From positions 62,001-126,000 of the forward strand of contig NZ_MBQE01000003.1 in the NCBI RefSeq assembly GCF_001696535.1: a stretch of DNA of 64,000 nt. The letters run 5' to 3'. This stretch comes from Stappia indica. GTDB taxonomy: Bacteria > Pseudomonadota > Alphaproteobacteria > Rhizobiales > Stappiaceae. Shown here one piece after another: positions 55,937 through 62,954 of the stretch. The translations under genes were made by a program, and so were the position numbers. Numbering within the stretch: the first letter of the stretch is position 1; every line of letters starts with the position of its first letter. Under the pieces are notes generated by a model. That model saw only the letters and a list, made by a program, of their open reading frames with translations, did no database searches and was not told the DNA's origin.

Positions 55937-56680
55937 ATGACACCACTCGATCAGGCTCCGGCACCGACAGCCGACGTCACCAGCGCGGATGCAGCGGCGA
56001 CCGCCATTCGCGAGATGATCCTGGAAGGCCGCTTCGCGCCCGGCGAACGGCTGCATCAGGACCAGCTCGCGGAAATCCTTGGCGTTTCACGCACGCCCCT
56101 GCGCACCGCGCTGGCCCGGCTCGCCCAGGACGGGCTGATCGACTACGAACCCAATCGCGGCTATCGCATCCGCCGTTTCCTGGTCGCCGACATTCGCCAG
56201 GCCTTCACTGTCCGCGCGAACCTGGAAGGGCTTGCCTGCCGGCTGGCGGCGGAGGCGGGGCTGAACAAGGCGCAGCTCGCCCGCATGGAGGCGCTGGTCG
56301 ACGAGGGCGACGCGATCCTGTCCGTCGGGCGGCTCGATCCCGATCAGCTGCCGTCCTACCGGCGCATGAACGTGGAGTTCCACGAGACCATCATCGGCGC
56401 GGCCGGCAACCGCTGGATCGGCCGCTTCGTCCATCAGTCTCACAACGTGCCGCTCGTTTCCGACCGCGTGATCCTCTGGGACGATTTCGAGGTCATCCAC
56501 CGCTCCCACGACGACCACCGCCGTATTCTCAAGGCGCTGGGCGACAGGGACGGTACGCGGGCGCAGAACCTGATGAGCGAACATGTCATATTCGCCGGCC
56601 AGCTCCTTGCCGACCGGCTGGAGGCCGACCCGGAAGCCGCGCTGCGCCAGGCGAGCCAGGCACAGGCCGGACATTTCTGA
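55937..56680 (+). CDS. GntR-family (FCD domain) transcriptional regulator
   Basis: A 247-residue regulator with winged HTH (HQDQLAEILGVSRTPLRTALA, DYEPNRGYRIRRF) and an FCD domain (IRQAFTVRANLEGLACRLA, YRRMNVEFHETIIGAAGN, RSHDDHRRILKALGDRDG), whose His residues bind metal in the family. The ATG at 55937 is chosen; the upstream in-frame region contains repeat sites. It is divergent from the SDR-TRAP operon, its probable target, and is followed 20 bp later by a GST gene. Confidence 0.92.
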   Translation: MTPLDQAPAPTADVTSADAAATAIREMILEGRFAPGERLHQDQLAEILGVSRTPLRTALARLAQDGLIDYEPNRGYRIRRFLVADIRQAFTVRANLEGLACRLAAEAGLNKAQLARMEALVDEGDAILSVGRLDPDQLPSYRRMNVEFHETIIGAAGNRWIGRFVHQSHNVPLVSDRVILWDDFEVIHRSHDDHRRILKALGDRDGTRAQNLMSEHVIFAGQLLADRLEADPEAALRQASQAQAGHF

Positions 56681-56700
56681 AACCCTACTGGAGAGTGTTG

Positions 56701-57315
56701 ATGAAGCTCTATTTCTCCCCCGCCTCGCCCTATGTGCGCAAGGTCATGGTCGTTGCCCACGAGAAGGGCGTCGTGGACCGGATCGAACTGCTCGGCTCGG
56801 CGGCCAACCCGGTCAACCGCGACAAGACCATCGTCGCCAGCAACCCGTCCGGCAAGGTGCCGACCATGCTGCTGGACGACGGGTCCGCGATCTACGACAG
56901 CCGCGTGATTTGCGCCTACGTGGATGCGCAGGCCGCCTCGCCGGTGCTGGTGCCGACCGAGGGCAACGAGCGCTTTGCCGTCATGACGCTGGAGGCGCTG
57001 GCCGATTCGATCCTCGATGCGGCGTTGCTCGCCCGCTACGAGAAGATCATGCGGCCCGAAGCGCTCTACTGGGCCGACTGGCATCGCGGCCAGATGGAGA
57101 AGATCGACAGCGGCCTCGATGCGCTGGAGACGACCTGGCTGTCGCACCTGCAGGGACCGCTGTCGATGGGGTCGATCGCGGCGGCCTGCACCCTCGGCTA
57201 TCTCGACTTCCGTTTCCCCGACAAGGATTGGCGCAGCGCCCATCCGGGCCTTGCGGCGTGGTTCAAGACCGTCTCCGAGCGCCCATCCATGCAGGCGACG
57301 ATGCCGAAGGGCTGA
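56701..57315 (+). CDS. Glutathione S-transferase family protein (YibF-like)
   Basis: A 204-residue GST-fold protein: LYFSPASPYVRKVMVVAHEK, the glutathione-binding SGKVPTMLLDDG and DSRVICAYVD, and C-terminal helices ending RPSMQATMP. It looks YibF-like rather than a maleylacetoacetate isomerase (zeta class). It could conjugate or isomerise an intermediate, but that is open. It lies after the GntR gene; a terminator closes the unit. Confidence 0.9.
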   Translation: MKLYFSPASPYVRKVMVVAHEKGVVDRIELLGSAANPVNRDKTIVASNPSGKVPTMLLDDGSAIYDSRVICAYVDAQAASPVLVPTEGNERFAVMTLEALADSILDAALLARYEKIMRPEALYWADWHRGQMEKIDSGLDALETTWLSHLQGPLSMGSIAAACTLGYLDFRFPDKDWRSAHPGLAAWFKTVSERPSMQATMPKG

Positions 57316-57356
57316 GCCCACAGGCGCTGGCACACCGCCGGCTCTCATCGATCAGG

Positions 57357-57388
57357 GGCGCGGATCCGGAAAGGGTCCGCGCCTTTTT
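57357..57388 (+). terminator. Rho-independent terminator after GST gene
   Basis: An 11-bp stem, GGCGCGGATCC at 57357-57367 with GGGTCCGCGCC at 57373-57383 (one G-U type pair), loop GGAAA, then TTTTT at 57384-57388. It lies 42 bp after the GST stop and faces the convergent LysE gene. Confidence 0.87.
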
Positions 57389-57395
57389 CGTGGTG

Positions 57396-58049
57396 TCAGG
57401 CCGAGACTTTCAGACTGTCGACGATCAGCCACAGGCCGGACAGGCCGTAGACGGCCGCCAACGCGTAGCGGAACCCGGTCGAGTTCGCGACTTCCTCGCG
57501 GTTCAGCACGCGCGAGGAAAACAGCAGCACATAGGCCGAGAAGATGCACAGGCCGAGGACGAGGCAGCCGAGCACGATCACCAGCGGCGCATACCAGGGC
57601 GAATCCGGCCGCACTCCGGCCGTGATGATGAGGATCCAGCCGACGCTCGCCTTGGGATTGAGGATCTGGATCAGGAAACCACGCCGGAAATGGCCGGCGA
57701 GCCCGATCCGGGCGCCGTTCTGCCCCGCCTCCTGATCCCGGGTCGGTCCCGTCGAGGGTTTCCACTGGCGAAAGGTCTTCCAGGCCAGCCATACGAGATA
57801 ACCGCCGCCGGCCACGCCCACCGCCATCATCGCCGTTGGCATGGCGACCAGCACCGAGGACAGGCCGAAGGCCGCAAGCAGCGCCCAGGTCTGCCCGGCG
57901 GCCATCACCCCGGCCATTACCGCAAAGCCCGAGGGGCGACCCTGCCGGATCGCCGTGGTCGCGATCGTCATGTTGCCGAGCCCGGGGCTGGCCGCTCCGA
58001 CGATATAGATGAGAAACGCCGAGAGCATGTTCGCGTCATCGTAAGTCAT
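57396..58049 (-). CDS. LysE-family translocator
   Basis: A 217-residue membrane protein with about six hydrophobic segments and the LysE/RhtB start AFLIYIVGAASPGLGNMTIA. A central charged loop and HFRRGFLIQILNPKASVGW agree with the family, which exports amino acids. The N-terminus could start at MTYDDAN or at the next Met. The gene is convergent with the GST gene. Confidence 0.88.
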   Translation of the reverse strand: MTYDDANMLSAFLIYIVGAASPGLGNMTIATTAIRQGRPSGFAVMAGVMAAGQTWALLAAFGLSSVLVAMPTAMMAVGVAGGGYLVWLAWKTFRQWKPSTGPTRDQEAGQNGARIGLAGHFRRGFLIQILNPKASVGWILIITAGVRPDSPWYAPLVIVLGCLVLGLCIFSAYVLLFSSRVLNREEVANSTGFRYALAAVYGLSGLWLIVDSLKVSA

Positions 58050-58518
58050 GGCCGGCCGGAGCTCTTAAGCGGGAGGGAGGGGCGTTCCGCGGCGCCTGCT
58101 TTACAGGGCTGCCAGCGGTTGATGCAAGCTTGGATTGCAAGGTTTCTCTTGCTCGCGTGACCTGGTGGCCGGCTTGTTTCTCGGCCGGGTCCGGTGGCGG
58201 GGTGGAGGCTGCATCGCGTGACGCGTGAAACACTTCTTCGCGACAAAGAAGAAATCAATATCGTAAATAATGACAATATTGATAAATTTACGTAAGGAAT
58301 CATTCTTCAACTTTCTTGTAATGGTCTTCATATTTGAAGTGACTCACTCGATATATTTAAAGAATTTCGGCAAAAACATCCTCACTGTTAGCGTGATCAA
58401 GTGATAAATAGCTATTTTTCGTTCGAATACGATGTATTTGTGCGAGAAATACTTCATGTACACAGGTCATCCGACGGTCCGTTCCGGCGACTTGCGGGCT
58501 GCGATTGGAGGAAGAGTG
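58050..58518. promoter_or_regulatory. AT-rich intergenic control region before the lipid/secondary-metabolite cluster
   Basis: No convincing gene. From about 58230 to 58460 the composition turns sharply AT-rich against a GC-rich background. Two interleaved inverted repeats are present: ATCAATAT (58254-58261) with ATATTGAT (58276-58283), and CGTAAAT (58262-58268) with ATTTACG (58286-58292). A further run of A/T motifs precedes the desaturase start. The region probably holds the cluster promoter and regulator sites; it may also mark a junction of transferred DNA. Confidence 0.55.
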
Positions 58519-59496
58519 ATGCTCAACAGAGGCGACCAGATCGCTCATCAGATGTTCCAGCAGGCGCAACTGCCCGGGCAGCCGCGCCAGAAGGTCATCG
58601 ACAGTCCGCACCTGCACAAGATGCAGAGAATGCACTTTTTCCTGTTCGATGTGTTGCCGATCCTCGGCACCGCCTGTGCGATCGTGTTGCTGTTCTTTCA
58701 CCCGATCACGACCGTCGACCTGACGTTGTTCTTCGTGTTCTGGATGCTGAGCGGGCTCGGGATCTCGATCGGCTACCACCGCCTCTTCACCCATCGCAGC
58801 TTCAAGGCGTCGGCGCCCGTTCGCGCCGCTCTCGGCATCTTCGGCTCGATGGCGGGGCAGGGCGGCGTGATCTCCTGGACGGCGATGCACCGGCGCCACC
58901 ACGAGCTGGGCGACCAGGAAGGAGACCTGCATTCGCCGAACCTGCATGGCAGCGGTTTTTCGGGGAAGATCAAGGGCTTCATCCATGCGCACTTCACCTG
59001 GATGGTGGCGCATCCCTATCCCAATGTCGTGCACTATGCGCCGGACCTGCTCAAGGACCGGGTGATGATCTGGGTGAATCGCCACTACTACACGTGGATC
59101 ATCCTCGGCCTGCTCATTCCGACCGTCATCGGCGGGCTGGTGAGCCAGTCCTGGATGGGGGCCCTGACCGGCTTCCTGTGGGGCGGCATGGTGCGCATGT
59201 TCATCGTCGAGCAGGGCATCTTCGCGCTCAACTCACTGTGCCACCTGATCGGTCGCCGCCGCTTCGTCACCGACGACCAGAGCACCAACATCAGCTGGCT
59301 CGCCCCCTTCATCTTCGGCGAGTCCTGGCACCACAACCACCACGCCTTCCCCGGTTCCGCGTCCTTCGGGCTCGCCTGGTACCGCATCGATCCCGGTTAC
59401 TGGGTCATCCGCTTGCTCGCTCTCTTCGGCCAGGCCTGGGACATCAAGGTCCCGACGAAGGAGCAGATCGAGCGCCGGGAAATTCGCAGCGCCTGA
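58519..59496 (+). CDS. Membrane fatty-acyl desaturase
   Basis: A 325-residue di-iron membrane desaturase. The three His boxes are HRLFTH (87-92), HRRHH (124-128) and HHNHH (271-275), with the conserved GESWHHNHHAFP context. The order and spacing fit delta-9-type acyl-CoA/acyl-carrier desaturases. It inserts a double bond in a fatty acyl chain; whether the acyl carrier is CoA or the adjacent ACP is not decided. The ATG at 58519 has GGAGGAAGAG. It starts the cluster and is followed 33 bp later by the ACP. Confidence 0.92.
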   Translation: MLNRGDQIAHQMFQQAQLPGQPRQKVIDSPHLHKMQRMHFFLFDVLPILGTACAIVLLFFHPITTVDLTLFFVFWMLSGLGISIGYHRLFTHRSFKASAPVRAALGIFGSMAGQGGVISWTAMHRRHHELGDQEGDLHSPNLHGSGFSGKIKGFIHAHFTWMVAHPYPNVVHYAPDLLKDRVMIWVNRHYYTWIILGLLIPTVIGGLVSQSWMGALTGFLWGGMVRMFIVEQGIFALNSLCHLIGRRRFVTDDQSTNISWLAPFIFGESWHHNHHAFPGSASFGLAWYRIDPGYWVIRLLALFGQAWDIKVPTKEQIERREIRSA

Positions 59497-59529
59497 CCCG
59501 ACGCACTTGCAGGAAGAGGAGGAGTTCCC

Positions 59530-59817
59530 ATGGATCACGTTCAGATCGCGGAAAAGGTCGACGAGGCCGCCGTATTTGCCTGGCTCAAGACCTACATCTC
59601 CAACGTACTCGGAATGGACCAGGCGTCCATCAAGGGCAGCGACGGCCTCGATTCCCTCGGCCTCGACTCCGCCCTGACCACGGCGCTGGCGATGGACCTG
59701 GAGACCTGGCTCGGCGTCGAGATTCCGCTGGCGATCCTGTTTGAGGCGGAAACGCTCGACAACATCGCCACCGGCGTCGCCCGTGAGGCCGAGCGCCAGC
59801 ACGCGACGGCAGGATGA
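59530..59817 (+). CDS. Acyl carrier protein
   Basis: A 95-residue carrier protein. The phosphopantetheine site is Ser47 in LGLDSALTTALAM, with a further upstream GLDS near residue 39. Helix I and the ending ETLDNIATGVAREAERQ fit type II PKS/NRPS-linked ACPs rather than the house-keeping AcpP. It lies between the desaturase and the methyltransferase, implying that both act on chains bound to this carrier. The TGA overlaps an in-frame ATG of the next gene. Confidence 0.9.
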   Translation: MDHVQIAEKVDEAAVFAWLKTYISNVLGMDQASIKGSDGLDSLGLDSALTTALAMDLETWLGVEIPLAILFEAETLDNIATGVAREAERQHATAG

Positions 59818-59828
59818 GGGCAGAGACC

Positions 59829-60716
59829 ATGAAGACGGAACAGCCCGACTACGGCGGCTCGATGGCCGCGGTCCAGTACCACTACGATGTCAGCCGCGAC
59901 TTCTACCGCCTGTGGCTCGACGAGTCGCTCACCTACTCCAGCGCCCTGTGGGAGGGCGAGGACGACACGCTGGCCGCCGCCCAGCAGCGCAAGATCGACC
60001 ATCACCTGCGCGAAGCCCGGGCGGACAAGGCGGAATCCCTGCTCGACGTCGGCTGCGGCTGGGGCGCGCTGGTGCGCAAGGCCAGCAGCTATTCCGGCCT
60101 GAAGCGGATCGTCGGCCTGACGCTGAGCGAGGACCAGGCGGACAATGTGCGCAGCTTCGGCATCCCGCAGATCGAGGTGCGCCTCGAGAGCTGGACCCAG
60201 CACAAGCCCGACCGGCCCTATGACAGCATCATCTCGGTCGGCGCCTTCGAGCATTTCGCCAAGCCCGAGGACAGCCGCGAGGTGAAGATCGAGACCTATC
60301 GCGACTTCTTCGCCACCTGTTCCAAGTGGCTGACGCCCGGCGGGCGCATGTCGCTGCAGACCTTCGTCTACGGCACCATGCGCAACGAGGAAGCCAGCCA
60401 GTTCATCAACGAGGAGATCTTCCCGGCCGCCGACCTGCCGCGGCTGGACGAGATCGCCGCGGCGGCGGACGGGGTGATGGAGGTGACCTATCTGGTCAAC
60501 CACCGCCTGCACTACGCCCGCACCTACGATGCGTGGGCGCGCAACCTGCGCCGGCGGCGCGACGAGGCGGTGAAGTTGGTCGGCGAGACCGTCACCGAGC
60601 GCTACGAGCGCTACCTCAAGCAGACCTCCATCGGCTTCTACACGGGCAAGATCGGCCTGCTGCGCATCTCGCTGCGTCCGACCGACCGTCCGGTTTCCGA
60701 AACCTCGAGGATGTGA
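59829..60716 (+). CDS. Cyclopropane-fatty-acyl-phospholipid synthase-like methyltransferase
   Basis: A 295-residue SAM enzyme of the CFA/mycolic-methyltransferase group: VQYHYDVSRDFYRLWLDESL (family start), LLDVGCGWGALVRKA (SAM), VGLTLSEDQADN, and the late NHRLHYARTYDAWARNL. It adds a methylene or methyl group to a cis double bond, which the desaturase could supply. The start is taken at 59829 (GAGGG about 9 bp upstream); an ATG at 59814 overlapping the ACP stop is possible. The carrier-bound substrate is inference. Confidence 0.9.
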   Translation: MKTEQPDYGGSMAAVQYHYDVSRDFYRLWLDESLTYSSALWEGEDDTLAAAQQRKIDHHLREARADKAESLLDVGCGWGALVRKASSYSGLKRIVGLTLSEDQADNVRSFGIPQIEVRLESWTQHKPDRPYDSIISVGAFEHFAKPEDSREVKIETYRDFFATCSKWLTPGGRMSLQTFVYGTMRNEEASQFINEEIFPAADLPRLDEIAAAADGVMEVTYLVNHRLHYARTYDAWARNLRRRRDEAVKLVGETVTERYERYLKQTSIGFYTGKIGLLRISLRPTDRPVSETSRM

Positions 60717-60724
60717 GTGGAGCC

Positions 60725-60747
60725 GGGCCGGCCTGTTTCGCCGGCCC
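60725..60747 (+). promoter_or_regulatory. Hairpin between CFA-like and P450 genes
   Basis: A perfect 8-bp stem, GGGCCGGC at 60725-60732 with GCCGGCCC at 60740-60747, 8 bp after the methyltransferase stop. No U-run follows, so read-through into the P450 is expected. It may tune expression or mRNA stability. Confidence 0.4.
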
Positions 60748-60834
60748 GCAGCCCGCGTCGAACACCACCGGCGGCGCCAGCCGTGCCGCCGGGCGACCCC
60801 GTCTTGCCCGCGTCCAGCAACAGGGAACCGTGCC

Positions 60835-62127
60835 ATGACCGTCACCGCCCCAGCAGCAGAACCCCGTGCAGGCAGCGCCTCTGCCCGCGTGCCGGCCGGC
60901 CAGGACATCGTCTTCAACCCGCTCGACCCGGCCTTCCGTGCCGATCCCTATCCGGTCTATGCGCGCCTGCGCCGCGATGCTCCGATCCTGCGCACCAAGG
61001 GCACGCTCATCCTGTCGCGCTACGAGGACGTGCTCGCCGTCATGCGCAGTCGCAAGTTCAGCGTCCGCCTGATCCCCGACACCGTGGTCAAGCAGGCCGC
61101 CCGCCTGCGGTTCGAGGACTACGGCCAGATGCTGCGTTTCCTGCAGACCTCCATCGTCTTCACCGACAATCCGGAGCACATGCGCCTGCGCCGGCTGGTC
61201 AACCAGGCCTATTCCAACGAGGCGATCACCGCTCTCCTGCCGGTGCTGACCGACCGGATCGAGCGCCTGCTCGCGACCCATGCCGCCCGCGGCGGCTGCG
61301 ACATCATGGCGGACATCGCCGTGCCGCTGCCCATCGACATCCTGTGCGACTGGATGGCGGTGGATGACGAGGCCCGGCCCGGCATCGCCGAGAAGGTCCA
61401 CGCGGTGCGCTACCTGCTCGACCCGGGCATGATGAACCGCTCCGCCTTCCAGAAGGCGGCGAGCAGCATGCGCGAGCTGACCGGCTATTTCGGCGAACAT
61501 GCGGCCCGCATCCGCAAGTCGGGCAAGGACACCATCATCGCTCGCCTGTGCGAGGCGCAGGTGGACGGCGCCGGCCTGACGGAGGAGGAGATCGCCTTCG
61601 CCTGCGTGATGTCCTTCGTCGCCGGCACCGAGACGACCCAGTGCCTCATCGGCAATCTCGTCGATGCCATCCTCGATCACCGCGAGAAATTCGAGGCGCT
61701 GGGCGACGATCCGGCCTCGATCCGCTCCGCAATCGAGGAAGTCACCCGCTACGAGACGCCGCTGCAGTTCACCAAGCGGCTTGCCGTCGAGGATTGCACC
61801 GTCGGCGGCATCGACATCTCCGCCGGCGAGCAGATCCTGCTCTGCCTCGGCTCGGCCAATCGCGACGGCGAGGTGTTCGAGGCTCCCGACGAGCTGCGCT
61901 TCGACCGCAAGGGAACCGCTCATATCGGCTTCGGTTTCGGCATGCACTCCTGCCTCGGCGCATTGCTCGCCCGTGTCCAGGGCGATGCCTTCCTCAAGGT
62001 TCTGCTGAACGGCTACGGCGACTTCGAGCGCGTCGATCCCGAGCGCCGCTGGCAGGCGAACAGCCTGATCCTGCGCGGCCCCGAGCGCCTCGACATCCGC
62101 TTCTCCAGTCAACGGGGGACGGCGTGA
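60835..62127 (+). CDS. Cytochrome P450 (bacterial class I type)
   Basis: A 430-residue soluble P450. The I-helix oxygen-activation motif is AGTETT (263-268), the ExxR is EVTR (302-305), and the heme loop is FGFGMHSCLGALLAR with Cys373 as ligand. The N-terminus FNPLDPAFRADPYPVYARLR is typical. It has no fused reductase, so ferredoxin partners are needed elsewhere. In this cluster it probably hydroxylates, epoxidises or desaturates the acyl chain. The ATG has AGGGAA upstream. Confidence 0.94.
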   Translation: MTVTAPAAEPRAGSASARVPAGQDIVFNPLDPAFRADPYPVYARLRRDAPILRTKGTLILSRYEDVLAVMRSRKFSVRLIPDTVVKQAARLRFEDYGQMLRFLQTSIVFTDNPEHMRLRRLVNQAYSNEAITALLPVLTDRIERLLATHAARGGCDIMADIAVPLPIDILCDWMAVDDEARPGIAEKVHAVRYLLDPGMMNRSAFQKAASSMRELTGYFGEHAARIRKSGKDTIIARLCEAQVDGAGLTEEEIAFACVMSFVAGTETTQCLIGNLVDAILDHREKFEALGDDPASIRSAIEEVTRYETPLQFTKRLAVEDCTVGGIDISAGEQILLCLGSANRDGEVFEAPDELRFDRKGTAHIGFGFGMHSCLGALLARVQGDAFLKVLLNGYGDFERVDPERRWQANSLILRGPERLDIRFSSQRGTA

Positions 62128-62954
62128 GCGCGCAGGCGGAGATCTTTGCCAGCGACCGGTCGCGGGCGGCGGTCGATCTCTACGTCTTCCACCATGCCGG
62201 TGGCAGCAGGCATTCCTTTGCGGCCTGGCAGTCGAAGTTTCCCGCCGAGGTCGCGCTGCACCGGGTGCAGCTTCCCGGCCGAACGGCGGAGACCTGCAAC
62301 GTCCTGCCGAAATGGGCGGGCGCGCTCGTTCCCGGCCTCGTCCGCAACTTCCTGGCGTCCCGTGCCGGATCCAGGCGGCCTTTCGTCTTCTACGGCCATA
62401 GCCTCGGCGCACTGATCGCCTTCGAGCTGACCCGCTTCCTGCGGCTGATCGGCGAGGAGATGCCGGCCGGTCTCGTCGTCGCCAGCCGGCGCGCGCCCCA
62501 CTGCGAGCTCAGCCATGGCGAGCTGTTCAGCCTGCCCGACGACGAGCTGGTCGCCGCGCTCCATCGTCTCGGCGGCGTGCCGGCGCACATGCGGGGCAAG
62601 GAGGATTGGCTGCGCCAGGTGTTGCCCGTCATCCGCGCCGACCTGCAGCTGTCCGACATCTATCGCTACGCCGGGCAGCCGCCGCTGGACTGTCCGATGC
62701 TGGCGGTGAAGGGCTCCGACGACCCGATCATGTCGCTGCGCGAGCTCATCGAGTGGTCGGCCCACACCACCGGCAGTTTCACCTGCGGCGAGCTGCCGGG
62801 CGCGCATTTCTTCGATGCAGAGGGCACGCGCCGCCTGGAGACGATCCTCGTCGGGACCCTGGCCCGCTGGGCCGATTTCGAACCTGCGGGCATGTCCGCC
62901 CGCCCCACAAGCTTTCCGGAGGAGAGAACATGCTCGACAAGAACCGGGATCTGA
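62124..62954 (+). CDS. Type II thioesterase (GrsT-like)
   Basis: A 276-residue alpha/beta hydrolase: VFHHAGGSRHSFAAW, RVQLPGR, the nucleophile elbow VFYGHSLGALIAFE (Ser93), VKGSDDPI (Asp region) and GAHFFDAEG (His). Type II thioesterases remove stalled or wrong acyl groups from carrier proteins in NRPS/PKS assembly, which ties this cluster to such a pathway. The GTG start overlaps the P450 stop (GTGA), and its 3' end overlaps the ligase by 25 bp, so translation is coupled. Confidence 0.93.
   Translation: MSAQAEIFASDRSRAAVDLYVFHHAGGSRHSFAAWQSKFPAEVALHRVQLPGRTAETCNVLPKWAGALVPGLVRNFLASRAGSRRPFVFYGHSLGALIAFELTRFLRLIGEEMPAGLVVASRRAPHCELSHGELFSLPDDELVAALHRLGGVPAHMRGKEDWLRQVLPVIRADLQLSDIYRYAGQPPLDCPMLAVKGSDDPIMSLRELIEWSAHTTGSFTCGELPGAHFFDAEGTRRLETILVGTLARWADFEPAGMSARPTSFPEERTCSTRTGI

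Noticed and set aside
56701-57315. GST read as maleylacetoacetate isomerase to complete a homogentisate pathway
   Set aside because: Its motifs look YibF-like rather than zeta class, and no homogentisate dioxygenase is present.
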